DNA from: DASZGL01 sp035938875 | GTDB taxonomy: Bacteria; Chloroflexota; Dormibacteria; Aeolococcales; Aeolococcaceae | DNA: 64,000 nucleotides | Direction: 5' to 3' | Assembly: GCA_035938875.1 (NCBI GenBank) | Contig: DASZGL010000010.1 | Coordinates: forward strand, 1-64,000 | Shown here: positions 7,155-15,800 of the stretch, piece by piece | Position numbering within the stretch: position 1 is the stretch's first letter | Layout: each line of letters begins with the position of its first letter | Notes under the pieces: generated by a model | Told to the model about the DNA's origin: nothing | Seen by the model: only the letters and a program-made list of their open reading frames with translations | The model's database searches: none | Position numbers and translations under genes: made by a program

Positions 7155-8759
7155 TCAGCGGCGATAGACGGACGCTAGGACGACGGTGAAACTGTCGGCT
7201 TGTCCGACCTCTGCGGTATGCCGGGCGACGGTGACCGATTCGTCGAACAGGTGCGTCGACCCGGACGGCACTGCGTCGTGGGGATCGAGAACCATGAGGT
7301 CGCCTGGCTTCGCCCGCTGCGGGATGTCGACAGCGCCGAGCGCCTCCATGTCCAGCACGCTGAGTCCCCGCCGCGCGTAGTCGGCTGGGTCTGGACGCAG
7401 ACGGAAGAGCGCCTGGATGTACGGCGTGTCCAGGCTGTTGGACAGCAGGACGGTGTGACCGGCGGCGCTGTCGTGGGCACGAACGATGGCATCACCGATG
7501 CCACTGTCGAACCAGGTGCAGGCGCAGTCACTCCGGTAGGCGACCACCGTGCGACCGGGATACTCGACGAAGAGGTCGTACATGTAGCCACCCACCTCGA
7601 GCGACGCGACCACGGCGAGCGCGATCGCCCAGGCGCGCCGCTTGAGCAACCACGGCCATGCCGTATCCCAGCCGTAGCTGATGATGAGCAGCACAAAGGG
7701 CATCATCAGCACCGAACGCAGCGAGTGCGGTGTGCCGTCCTCGGTGAGTGCGGCCGGGACCGGAGCGGTCACCAAGCCCATCAGCGCGACACGAGGAAGT
7801 GCCTGATCCAGTCGTCGCACGCAGGCGACAAGGCCGGCGACGAGTACGGGCAGGCTGACGATGAAGAGCATCCCGCCGAACCCGGTGTTGTGCCTGGGGT
7901 TGGCGTCGCCGTGGCTGAAGAGAAACGGGAAGCCCAGGTACTGCACGTAGTTGCCAAGAAAACGTCCGGCGAGCGTGAGCAGCCCGGGATTGTCGGCGCT
8001 GATGCTCAGCGCGCCAAAGCGCCCGTTGAGCGCGCCGGAGTGGCGGAGCGTCCACTGCAGGTAGACGACGTAGGCGGCGATGACCGGGGGCAGCACAGCC
8101 CACCAGTTCCGATATCGACCAGCCGGGAACCGGTACGCGACGGCGATGATCACCGCGGTGACGGCGACGAAGACGCGCGCCGGTGTGTAGGCGAAGAGCG
8201 CCACACCAAGTGCTGTGCCGGCGCCGAAGAACCACCGCCATGTGTCGCCCGGCTCGACGTGGGCAAGACACCACAGAGCGACGACGAAGCCCAGCGTCAT
8301 GGGCACGATCGCCTCGAGGTTGGTGCGGCTGTCGAGGAACAGCCACGGCTCCAGCCCCGCGGTGAGCAGGGCGAGCAGCGCCACCGGACGTGAGCCGAAG
8401 AGGCGGTAGGCGACAAGGCCTGCAAACACGGCGATGAGCAGGCCGCACAGCGCCGATGGCAGGCGTTCGACGTAGGGCGTCAGCGGCAGCACCCAGGTGA
8501 ACGGCGCCAGCAGGTAGATCGAAATCGGACCCTTGTATTCGCCAAACGCTTCGAAGTACAGGGGAAACGACACTCCGTGCTCGTCGACGCCGTGGTGCGC
8601 GATCGCCCATGCGTTGTAGCCGATCGACGCCTCGTCGTTGTACAGGCCGGGGGGCGATGTCCCCAGGGCGCTGAGGTGCAGCCCGGCGAGCAACACCGCC
8701 GCCGCGCCGAAGGCCACGACCCACGCATTGCCGCGCAGCCATGCAGCCGCCCGCTGCAT
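7155..8759 (-). CDS. Polytopic GT-C/ArnT-PMT-like glycosyltransferase, copy 2 of a tandem pair
   Basis: 534 residues with about ten to twelve hydrophobic segments and a C-terminal soluble part from about residue 410. The first extracytoplasmic loop carries YNDEASIGYNAW near residue 40, the acidic motif position expected for lipid-linked-sugar-dependent GT-C transferases (ArnT, PMT, GT39/GT83 types). It is clearly paralogous along its whole length to the preceding gene, sharing LYNDEAS-GYNAWAIAHHGVDEHGV (with single differences), the EYKxP loop and the PDPxxYAxxGLxVL segment. Its start codon overlaps the upstream stop by one base (TGATG), so translation is coupled. Acceptor and sugar are unknown; a role in envelope glycosylation is inferred. 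Confidence 0.75.
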   Translation of the reverse strand: MQRAAAWLRGNAWVVAFGAAAVLLAGLHLSALGTSPPGLYNDEASIGYNAWAIAHHGVDEHGVSFPLYFEAFGEYKGPISIYLLAPFTWVLPLTPYVERLPSALCGLLIAVFAGLVAYRLFGSRPVALLALLTAGLEPWLFLDSRTNLEAIVPMTLGFVVALWCLAHVEPGDTWRWFFGAGTALGVALFAYTPARVFVAVTAVIIAVAYRFPAGRYRNWWAVLPPVIAAYVVYLQWTLRHSGALNGRFGALSISADNPGLLTLAGRFLGNYVQYLGFPFLFSHGDANPRHNTGFGGMLFIVSLPVLVAGLVACVRRLDQALPRVALMGLVTAPVPAALTEDGTPHSLRSVLMMPFVLLIISYGWDTAWPWLLKRRAWAIALAVVASLEVGGYMYDLFVEYPGRTVVAYRSDCACTWFDSGIGDAIVRAHDSAAGHTVLLSNSLDTPYIQALFRLRPDPADYARRGLSVLDMEALGAVDIPQRAKPGDLMVLDPHDAVPSGSTHLFDESVTVARHTAEVGQADSFTVVLASVYRR

Positions 8760-10345
8760 CAGCGGTGGTACGCGGTGGCCACGACCACGGTGCGCTGGTC
8801 GGGAAGGCCGACCTGCGCGGTATGTCGCGTCAAGGTCAACGTCTGGTCGAAGAGGACACTGCTGCCCGACGGAGGACGGTCACCTGGGGCCAGGAGGAGA
8901 ACGTCACCCGGTTCGCTGGACGCCGCCATGTCGGCGGGAGCGGTGACCCGCATCTGCAGCACGGCAAGGCCCTGCTCGGCATAGGCGGTGGGGTCCGGCT
9001 GCAGGCGGAACAAAGCCTGGATGTAAGGCTGGTCGAGGCTGCTGGACACCAACAGCGTGTGGCCGGCGGCGGCGTCGTGGGCACGGACGATGGCGTCACC
9101 CTCGCCGCTGTCGAAGGCGACGGCGGAGCGGTCCGGGTAGGCGACGAACAGGTCGACGAGGTAGCCACCACCCTCGATCGACGCAACCGCGGCGGCGGCC
9201 ACCATCCAGCTGCGACCGGAACGCAGCAGCGGCCACAGGGCCTCCCAGCCGTAGACCATGACCAGGAGAAGGAAGGGAAGTGACAGCGAAGCGCGCAGCG
9301 ACTGGGGTGTCGCCTCTGCGGTGAGCGCGGCAGGCACCGGCGCGGTGATCAACCCCAACAGCGCCAGGCGGGAAAGCGGCTGTCGCCAGTGACGCACGCA
9401 GGTGACCAGCCCCATTACGACCACGGGAAGAAGCATGACGAAGAGCATTCCGCCGTACCCGCTGCTGTTCCGCGGGCTTCGATAGTCGCCCTCAGTGAAC
9501 AGGAACGGCAACCCCGTGTACTGCAGATAGTTGCCGACGAAGCGCCAGACGATCGTCGGGATCGACGCGTCGCCGTAGGTGATGCTCACCCCTTCGAAGC
9601 GCGCCAGCAGTGCGCCCGGGTGACGCTGCGACCACTGGAGCAGGACGCCGTAGGAGACGACGATACCGACCAGCGAGGCCCACCAGTAACGGCACCTCCT
9701 GTCTGAAACTCCGAAGCTGAGGAGGAGCACAACCGTGCTCATCGCCACCCACAGGCGCGCCGGTCCGTAGCTGTACACCGACAACCCCAGCGCGAAGCCG
9801 GCGCCCGCGAACCATCTCCACGATCCGTTCTCGACGGCATGAACCAAGCACCACAGGGCGAGAACCGTGCAGAACACGAGGCTGCTTGCCTGGAAGGCGA
9901 GGCGGCTCTCGCCAAACAGCCAGGGGACGAGTCCGGCGGTGAGCACCATCACCGTCGTCACCGCGTGACTGCGAGTGAGCCGCCATGCGACAAGGCCGAG
10001 TAGCCCGATCGTCGCCAACCCGAACAGCGCTGAGGGCAGCCTGGTCGTGTACGCGGTCAGCGGCAGCACCCAGGTGAAGGGGGCCAATGTGTAGATGTAC
10101 AGCGGATCCTTGTACTCACCGAACGCCTGGAAGTACAGGGGGAACCCCACTCCGTGCTCGTCGACTCCGTGGTGTGCGATCGCCCACGCGTTGTAGCCGA
10201 CCGACGCCTCGTCGTTGTACAGACCTGGCGGCGCCGTTCCCAGCGCGACCAGGTGCAGCACGCTCACCGCTGCGCCGGCGGCGACCATGGCAACGGCCGC
10301 GGGGTTGGTGAACAGGCCCCCCAGCCGGCGCAACGAGGCGACCAT
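8759..10345 (-). CDS. Polytopic GT-C/ArnT-PMT-like glycosyltransferase, copy 1 of a tandem pair
   Basis: 528 residues, same topology as its downstream paralogue: an N-terminal TM helix, a first outer loop with YNDEASVGYNAW, further TM helices, and a soluble C-terminal domain. Alignment by eye gives strong identity in the loop motifs and the last 120 residues, with divergent TM helices, so the duplication is not recent. The ATG at 10345 has no ribosome site but a TAGCGT -10-like box 11-16 bases ahead, so it may also be made from a leaderless transcript. It follows pmbA after 51 bases. Confidence 0.75.
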   Translation of the reverse strand: MVASLRRLGGLFTNPAAVAMVAAGAAVSVLHLVALGTAPPGLYNDEASVGYNAWAIAHHGVDEHGVGFPLYFQAFGEYKDPLYIYTLAPFTWVLPLTAYTTRLPSALFGLATIGLLGLVAWRLTRSHAVTTVMVLTAGLVPWLFGESRLAFQASSLVFCTVLALWCLVHAVENGSWRWFAGAGFALGLSVYSYGPARLWVAMSTVVLLLSFGVSDRRCRYWWASLVGIVVSYGVLLQWSQRHPGALLARFEGVSITYGDASIPTIVWRFVGNYLQYTGLPFLFTEGDYRSPRNSSGYGGMLFVMLLPVVVMGLVTCVRHWRQPLSRLALLGLITAPVPAALTAEATPQSLRASLSLPFLLLVMVYGWEALWPLLRSGRSWMVAAAAVASIEGGGYLVDLFVAYPDRSAVAFDSGEGDAIVRAHDAAAGHTLLVSSSLDQPYIQALFRLQPDPTAYAEQGLAVLQMRVTAPADMAASSEPGDVLLLAPGDRPPSGSSVLFDQTLTLTRHTAQVGLPDQRTVVVATAYHR

Positions 10346-10396
10346 CGGCGGGCACGCTAACAGAGGTCAGCGCCGAGCGCGCCTATTGCGACAGGC

Positions 10397-11722
10397 TCAG
10401 GACGTGAATGTGAAACGGTCCAGGCGCATCGCCGGAGCGAGCACCACAGCATCGTCCTCGCCGATCTGCGGCGAACGCGTCCGGCTGATACCGCTGGCGC
10501 TCGACAGCGCGTCGACGATGCTCTGTGTGAAGCGCAGGTCCCTGACCGGCGTGGTCATCCTGCCCTTCTCGATGCGGAAGGTGCCCTCTCGCGTCATTCC
10601 GGTGATGACCGTACGCAGGGTGTGCACGTCGCGCACGTACCAGAACCGCGTGACATACAGACCGTTCTCGACGCCGCCGACGAGAGTGTCGATGTCGTCG
10701 TCGCCGGCGGCGGCGTACAGGTGCGATGCGCTCGGACCCGAGGTGTTGGGCATGGGCAACGCGTGGCCGGTAGATGCCACGCCGTCGACCAGCGCGGTTG
10801 GTGTGTCGTACACGAAGTCGGCGCAGACCCCGCCGCGAATGCAGGTCACCGGGCGCGTGCTCACGCCCTCCCAGTCGAAGGGAAAGGGCATTCCCGCGGG
10901 GTCGTGGGCGTCATCACCGATGGTCACCATCGTGCTCATCAGCTGCTCGCCGGGGCGCATGAAGGATCGACCCTCCTGCCTGGCCAGCGCGCCCAAGCCC
11001 ATGTAGCCGAGATATTCGATCATCTCGGCGACGGCGTACGGAGCGAGGACGACCTGGTACACGCCGGGCTCGGCGACGGTGGCACGCTGGTTGCGCAGCG
11101 TCGTCTCGATCACCTCGTCGGCGAGTCCGCGTACGTCGATGCTGCCGATGTCGACGGCGTGGCGATCGGCGTAGCCGGCGCCGTCATCCCCCCGCATGAC
11201 CGTGCTGAGGCTGGCGGTGCTGCGTCGCGCGTGCCGCCGCAGTCCACGGGTGTTGGCGATGACAACCTGCGAGGCGCCGGCGCTGAAGGCGCCGAACGCC
11301 TGCAGCGAGGCGGCCGCCGCCGCCCTGGTGAGCGTCGCCACGGCATCGGCGCGATCCTCGGGCGACGACAACGCGGTGGCGTCCGAGTATCCGTCGGACT
11401 CGTCGGAGCCACCATCGGCGGCGGGCAGCGGTGGCAGCGTCTCCTGCACCGGCGCCAGCCGGCGCGCCTCCTCGGCCGTCGCCACCAATCGCTCCGGGCG
11501 TGCAGCTTCGCCACGCAGCTCAGCGACGCCGACGCGACCCTGCGCAACCAGGCGAAGACGCAAGCTCAGCGACGACTCGGCGACGTTCTGATGGATGGCG
11601 TTGAGCGCGTAGCGGGTGAGCGAGCTGTCGCTGTCGAATACGGTGACCTCGGCATCGCCGCCAGGGACGAGGGCGAGCACCGCGTCGGCGACGGCGAGGC
11701 ACTCCTCGCGACTGCGCAACAC
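10397..11722 (-). CDS. pmbA: PmbA/TldE-like subunit of the TldD-TldE metalloprotease
   Basis: 441 residues, U62 family, non-catalytic partner of TldD. The partner complex degrades unfolded peptides and processes some RiPP precursors and the CcdA antitoxin in Escherichia coli. Recognisable blocks are YALNAIHQNVAES near residue 40, the ANTRGL strand near 175, the PYAVAEMIEYLGYMGLGA block near 250, FPFDWEGV near 300, and the C-terminal NGLYVTRFWYVRDVH with RxGxxRIEKG near 375. The HExxxH metal motif is absent, as expected for this subunit. Start is GTG at 11722, two bases after the tldD TGA; TTG 11719 is an alternative. Confidence 0.9.
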   Translation of the reverse strand: MLRSREECLAVADAVLALVPGGDAEVTVFDSDSSLTRYALNAIHQNVAESSLSLRLRLVAQGRVGVAELRGEAARPERLVATAEEARRLAPVQETLPPLPAADGGSDESDGYSDATALSSPEDRADAVATLTRAAAAASLQAFGAFSAGASQVVIANTRGLRRHARRSTASLSTVMRGDDGAGYADRHAVDIGSIDVRGLADEVIETTLRNQRATVAEPGVYQVVLAPYAVAEMIEYLGYMGLGALARQEGRSFMRPGEQLMSTMVTIGDDAHDPAGMPFPFDWEGVSTRPVTCIRGGVCADFVYDTPTALVDGVASTGHALPMPNTSGPSASHLYAAAGDDDIDTLVGGVENGLYVTRFWYVRDVHTLRTVITGMTREGTFRIEKGRMTTPVRDLRFTQSIVDALSSASGISRTRSPQIGEDDAVVLAPAMRLDRFTFTS

Positions 11723-11724
11723 GG

Positions 11725-13164
11725 TCAGGCGGAGGTCACGTTGACGTTGCGAAAGCGGCAAGGCGCGGCGCCGTGACCCACGTGCATCAGCTGTCCCGGC
11801 TGTCCCTTGCCGCAGTTGACCACGCCCCACATCGACCACTCGTCGCGATTGCCGACCGCATCGCAAGAGCGCCAGAAGTCGGGGGTGACCCCCGAGTAAA
11901 TCGCGTTGCGTACCAAGCGGACCCGTCTGCCGTCGCGGATCTCCCAACCGTTCTGGGTGCCGAACTGGAAGTTGAGGCGGCGATCGTCGATGCTCCATGA
12001 GCGGTTGGTCTCGAGGAAGACGCCGTGCTCGGTGGTGGCGATCATCTCCTCGAGTGTCGACGTGCCGGGCTCGAGGTTGACGTTGGTCATGCGGATCAGC
12101 GGGATCCGGCTCCAATCCTCGGCACGCATGGTGCCATTGCTCGGCATGCCGAACTCCGCTGCGGTCTCGCGTGACGACATGTATCCGCTGAAGGTGCCGC
12201 GGTCGACGAGCACGGTCCGCTGGCCGGAAACGCCCTCGTCGTCATAGGCGAATGTCCCCAGGCCGCGCGGCGACGTCGCATCGGCGGTGAGCGTCACCTC
12301 GTCGCTGCCATAGCGGAAGTGGCCGAGCAGATCGGGGGTGAGGAACGACGTGCCGGCAAACGCGGCCTCGGCGCCGAGAACACGGTCGAGCTCGGTGGGA
12401 TGACCGCAGGACTCATGGACCTGCAGCGCAGCCTGGGTGGCATCGAGGATCACCGTCATGCGACCCCCGGGACACGGATCCGCGGTGAGCAGGGCGGCGG
12501 CCTCGCCGGCAATGCGCTCGGCGCTGTCGGGGAGCCCCATCTCCTCGATGGCCTCCCACCCGGCGCACAGCTGATGCCGGCCGAAGCTGTTGGGATGGCT
12601 GCGCGTCTGCACCTCATCGCTGCTCGTGGCCGTGGCGTCGAGACCGCCACCTGACTCGATGATGGTCTGGTCGATCCGCGCCCCTTCGCTGCTGGCGAAA
12701 AAGCGGCGCTCGTTGACGAACTCCAGAGAGCACTGGCGCACGGTGACGGCAGCGACGCGCCCCATGGCCTCGTCGGTGCGCAGCAGGAGCTCGACCTTGC
12801 GGTCGAGCGGCACCGAGAAGGGGTCGACCGCCACCGGGGTGCGGTACTCGTCGACGGCGGCGACCGCGGGCGCCAGCCGCACCGGATGGACGCTGACGCG
12901 GGCACTCGCCCTGGCGATGCGCACCGCGCGGCCGACGGCCTCGTCGAGCGACGCGGCGTCGCTGCGATCCACGCCGGCAAAGCCCCAGGCGCCGTCGACG
13001 ATTACCCGGATGCCGGTCCCCTCGTCCTCACTCAGGGTGGTGCGCACCAGGACGCCGTTCTTGACCTCGAGGACCTGCACCCTGCGCTGCACGACCCGGC
13101 AGTCCGCATAGCTGGCGCCGAGGCTGTCGGCGGTGTCCAGGACGCGCTCGGCGATGTCGCGCAC
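11725..13164 (-). CDS. tldD: TldD catalytic metalloprotease subunit
   Basis: 479 residues, the usual TldD length. The zinc motif HESCGH is present in ALQVHESCGHPTELDRVLGAE near residue 235, followed by the GTSFLTPDLLG block and the C-terminal NFQFGTQNGWEIRDG and GxxPxxW-type segments. It pairs with the adjacent pmbA product in a heterodimer that cleaves extended peptides inside a central cavity. No ATG fits; GTG 13164, eleven bases after the upstream TAG, gives the normal family N-terminus (RDIAERVLDTADSLGASYADCR). It is transcribed with the molybdoenzyme pair upstream. No RiPP precursor was recognised nearby, so a general proteolytic role is equally likely. Confidence 0.93.
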   Translation of the reverse strand: MRDIAERVLDTADSLGASYADCRVVQRRVQVLEVKNGVLVRTTLSEDEGTGIRVIVDGAWGFAGVDRSDAASLDEAVGRAVRIARASARVSVHPVRLAPAVAAVDEYRTPVAVDPFSVPLDRKVELLLRTDEAMGRVAAVTVRQCSLEFVNERRFFASSEGARIDQTIIESGGGLDATATSSDEVQTRSHPNSFGRHQLCAGWEAIEEMGLPDSAERIAGEAAALLTADPCPGGRMTVILDATQAALQVHESCGHPTELDRVLGAEAAFAGTSFLTPDLLGHFRYGSDEVTLTADATSPRGLGTFAYDDEGVSGQRTVLVDRGTFSGYMSSRETAAEFGMPSNGTMRAEDWSRIPLIRMTNVNLEPGTSTLEEMIATTEHGVFLETNRSWSIDDRRLNFQFGTQNGWEIRDGRRVRLVRNAIYSGVTPDFWRSCDAVGNRDEWSMWGVVNCGKGQPGQLMHVGHGAAPCRFRNVNVTSA

Positions 13165-13175
13165 GGCTGCGAAGT

Positions 13176-13892
13176 CTAGTGTGCGGGGGTCGCCTCGCCG
13201 GTGGTCGCACCCTCCGAGGCGGCGACCCACTTGGCGTGGCGGCGGCGGGCGAAGTCGAGCCGGACGGTGCCCACGAACACGCCGCGCAGCGCCGGCCGGG
13301 TGGACGGCAGCAGCAGGGCGAGGATGAGGTGACCGGCGATGAGCGGCATCATCGCCACCATCAGCAGCAGGTGCCAGGTGTCGGCCGCCTCAGAGAGGCT
13401 GGTGGGCAGGTGCGCACCCTGCCACATGAGAAAACCGGTGACGGTAAAACCGACGGTCGCCGCGGCAACGGCGATGGTGTTGAGCTTCTGCCCGGCGTTG
13501 AAGCGCCCCTGCGGTGGCAGCGGCTTGCGGCGCAGAAAGCGCGGGACAAAGGCGCGCCGCAGCCAGCGGCCGTCGTCGCGGTCGAACGTCTCGACGTCGC
13601 GCCGCAGCCGCGACAGCGTGCCCACTCGGGCCGAGGCCACGATCACCGGCAGGGCGACCAGGGCCAGCGCGGCGTCGAGATGCACCTCGCGCACCAGTGA
13701 GCGATGGGACAGGACAGGGTTCTGCCCTGGCCCCAGGTAGAGGCCGAGCCCGCTGAGCAGGAGCACGAAGAAGAGCCCCGCGTATAGCCAGTGCAGGGCG
13801 ATCTCCACGCTGTCGAAGCGCCGGATCAGCGCTGGTCGCGACGCCGCCGGATCGCCGCTCTCAGCCACTCCTGGTGTTCTGCGACGGGACAC
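13176..13892 (-). CDS. Di-heme cytochrome b subunit, partner of the sulfite-oxidase-like enzyme
   Basis: 238 residues with about four TM helices and one His suited to heme ligation in each: IALHWLYAG, VREVHLDAAL, DTWHLLLMV and IAGHLILAL. This matches the b561/formate-dehydrogenase-gamma type fold that binds two b hemes. The start is taken as GTG 13892, which overlaps the molybdoenzyme stop by one base (TAGTG); GTG 13868 is an alternative. A 60-residue loop rich in Arg (about residues 90-150) faces the cytoplasm. It would anchor and oxidise or reduce the exported molybdoenzyme, passing electrons to or from quinone. Role inferred from context. Confidence 0.8.
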   Translation of the reverse strand: MSRRRTPGVAESGDPAASRPALIRRFDSVEIALHWLYAGLFFVLLLSGLGLYLGPGQNPVLSHRSLVREVHLDAALALVALPVIVASARVGTLSRLRRDVETFDRDDGRWLRRAFVPRFLRRKPLPPQGRFNAGQKLNTIAVAAATVGFTVTGFLMWQGAHLPTSLSEAADTWHLLLMVAMMPLIAGHLILALLLPSTRPALRGVFVGTVRLDFARRRHAKWVAASEGATTGEATPAH

Positions 13893-14689
13893 TAACTCGG
13901 CGGCGTGTACACGTAGGCGTCGATCTCCCACCCGGTCTGCTCCCAGAAGCCCAGGTCTCGCGTCGACTTCACCTCGATGCGGCGCAGCCACTTGACGTTC
14001 TTGTAGCCGTACATGTCCGGGTAGATGAGACGCAGCGGATAACCCTGCTCGCGGATCAGCGGGTCGCCGTTGAGCTGCCAGGCGAGGATGGCGTGGTCGC
14101 TGCGCGCCTGTGCCCAGGTGAGGCTGTCGGTGTACACGCCGTCGCCCGAATAGAATGTGACGAACTTGGCACGATCATTGGGTGAGACGGCGTCGACGAC
14201 ATCCCGGACCCGGACGCCGATCCAGATGCAGTTGTGCACGATCCAGCCATTGACACAGCGGAAGTCGGCGGTGACCGCGTACTGGGGAAACGCCTTGACG
14301 TCGTCGAAGCGAAGCGAGAGGTTGCTGTTGACGCCCTCGCCGTCGACCGCGAGCCGCCAGGAGCGGGAGTTGAAATTGGGGATGTCGCCGACCGAGTAGT
14401 AGCGGAAGCGCTCGGTGTAATTGTGATTGGGATGCTGGCCGATGAGCGCCTCCTGGTCGTCGGGTGTCATCGAGCCGAGCCGCACCGCCGAGGCGACGCT
14501 GTTGCTGTCGGCGTCGTCGGCGCGATACAGCCACTTCGTGGCACCCATGCCGGCGACACCGGCGGCGAGAAGACCGAGGAAGATGCGCCGGCCGACGGGC
14601 CGCCCCAGCGGGCCCATCTGCGGCGACGGGATGATGATCCTCCGGCCACGCCCCGAGGCGGTCGCCGGCGACTCCGTCTCGTCGCTCAT
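13892..14689 (-). CDS. Tat-exported sulfite-oxidase-family molybdopterin oxidoreductase
   Basis: 265 residues: a basic N-terminus, a twin-arginine-like signal (VGRRIFLGLLAAGVAG, residues about 31-46), then one sulfite-oxidase Mo-cofactor domain. The molybdenum-ligating Cys is in FRCVNGW near residue 145, followed by WIGVRVRDVV and the C-terminal YGYKNVKWLRRIEV block. There is no heme or dimerisation domain, which fits the YedY/MsrP and related group rather than animal sulfite oxidase. MsrP reduces methionine sulfoxide in periplasmic proteins; substrate here is unknown. TATAAC (14701-14696) sits 12 bases before the ATG, indicating a leaderless transcript. It is first in the run continuing to 7.2 kb. 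Confidence 0.87.
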   Translation of the reverse strand: MSDETESPATASGRGRRIIIPSPQMGPLGRPVGRRIFLGLLAAGVAGMGATKWLYRADDADSNSVASAVRLGSMTPDDQEALIGQHPNHNYTERFRYYSVGDIPNFNSRSWRLAVDGEGVNSNLSLRFDDVKAFPQYAVTADFRCVNGWIVHNCIWIGVRVRDVVDAVSPNDRAKFVTFYSGDGVYTDSLTWAQARSDHAILAWQLNGDPLIREQGYPLRLIYPDMYGYKNVKWLRRIEVKSTRDLGFWEQTGWEIDAYVYTPPS

Positions 14690-14695
14690 GAGCAG

Positions 14696-14701
14696 GTTAT
14701 A
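14696..14701 (-). promoter_or_regulatory. -10 box for a leaderless molybdoenzyme operon
   Basis: TATAAC on the minus strand, first base 12 bases before the ATG at 14689. No ribosome binding site lies between. The 14690-14732 gap to the ABC transporter end shows nothing else. Confidence 0.5.
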
Positions 14702-14732
14702 CGCCCCATCCGCAAGCGCAGCCCGCCTGCGA

Positions 14733-15800
14733 TCAGACAGCGACCTGAGCGGCCAGCTCCTCGGCCTTCTCGCTGAGGGCGAAGTGGCACGCCGCGAGGT
14801 GGTCGTCCCGGCCCTTGGGTTCCAGCGGCGGCTCCACCTCGCTGCAGATCGCCTGGGCGATGGGGCAGCGCGTGTGGAAGCGACAGCCCGACGGTGGGTT
14901 GATCGGTGAGGGGACGTCACCCTTGAGCAGGATGCGTTGGCGGCGCAGACTCGGGTCGGGGAAGGGGATGGCGCTGAGCAGCGCCTGCGTGTACGGATGA
15001 CGCGGCGACTTGTACACCTCGATCGCCGGGGCCATCTCCACGAGCTTGCCCAGGTACATCACGCCGACGCGGTCGCTGACGTGCTGCACCACCTGCAGGT
15101 TGTGGGAGATGAACAGGTAGGTGAGGTTGAACTCGTCCTGCAGGTCCTTGAGCAGGTTGAGCACCTGAGACTGGATGGAGACGTCGAGCGCCGAGACGGG
15201 CTCGTCGGCGACGACGAACTTGGGTCGCAACACCAGTGCGCGCGCGATGCCGATGCGCTGCCGCTGCCCGCCGCTGAACTCGTGTGGATAGCGGTTGATG
15301 TAGTACTTGCGAAGGCCTACCCGCTCCAGCATGTCGGCCACGCGCGCCTCGCGCTCGGAGGCGCGATGCATTCCCAGGTTATAGAGCCCCTCGCCGATGA
15401 TGTCGCCGACGGGCAGACGCGGGTTGAGCGATGCGTAGGGATCCTGGAAGATGATCTGCATTTCACTGCGCAGCCGCTTGAGCTCGTCGTACTCGAGCTT
15501 GGCGATGTCGCGTCCCTCGAAGAACAGCTCACCCGACGTCGCCTCGATGAGTCGCAGAAGCAGGCGCCCGGTCGTCGTCTTGCCACAGCCCGACTCTCCG
15601 ACGAGACCCACGGTCTCGCCGCGATGGATCGTAAAGCTGACGTCCTCCACGGCGCGGACGTAGCCGCGCACCCGGCCCAGCAAGCCCTGCTTGATGGGGA
15701 AATGCTTGGTGAGGTGACGTATGTCCACGAGGACCTCGGAGGACGGCCCCGGCCGCGGTGCGGTCGCGGCGACGTCCGCCGTCGGCGGAGCGACGGTCAT
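14733..15800 (-). CDS. Oligopeptide/dipeptide ABC transporter ATP-binding protein (DppF/OppF type)
   Basis: 355 residues. Walker A GESGCGKTT near residue 72, Q-loop IIFQDPYASL, signature FSGGQRQRIGIARAL, Walker B FVVADEPVSALD, and H-loop FISHN. The C-terminal extension typical of peptide transporters follows (HPYTQALLSA, then INPPSGCRFHTRCPIA with the Cys cluster that in some homologues binds an Fe-S or metal site). A 25-residue Pro/Ala-rich lead precedes the domain. The ATG overlaps the upstream ATPase stop by four bases (ATGA). It is the last gene of the transporter operon. Confidence 0.95.
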   Translation of the reverse strand: MTVAPPTADVAATAPRPGPSSEVLVDIRHLTKHFPIKQGLLGRVRGYVRAVEDVSFTIHRGETVGLVGESGCGKTTTGRLLLRLIEATSGELFFEGRDIAKLEYDELKRLRSEMQIIFQDPYASLNPRLPVGDIIGEGLYNLGMHRASEREARVADMLERVGLRKYYINRYPHEFSGGQRQRIGIARALVLRPKFVVADEPVSALDVSIQSQVLNLLKDLQDEFNLTYLFISHNLQVVQHVSDRVGVMYLGKLVEMAPAIEVYKSPRHPYTQALLSAIPFPDPSLRRQRILLKGDVPSPINPPSGCRFHTRCPIAQAICSEVEPPLEPKGRDDHLAACHFALSEKAEELAAQVAV

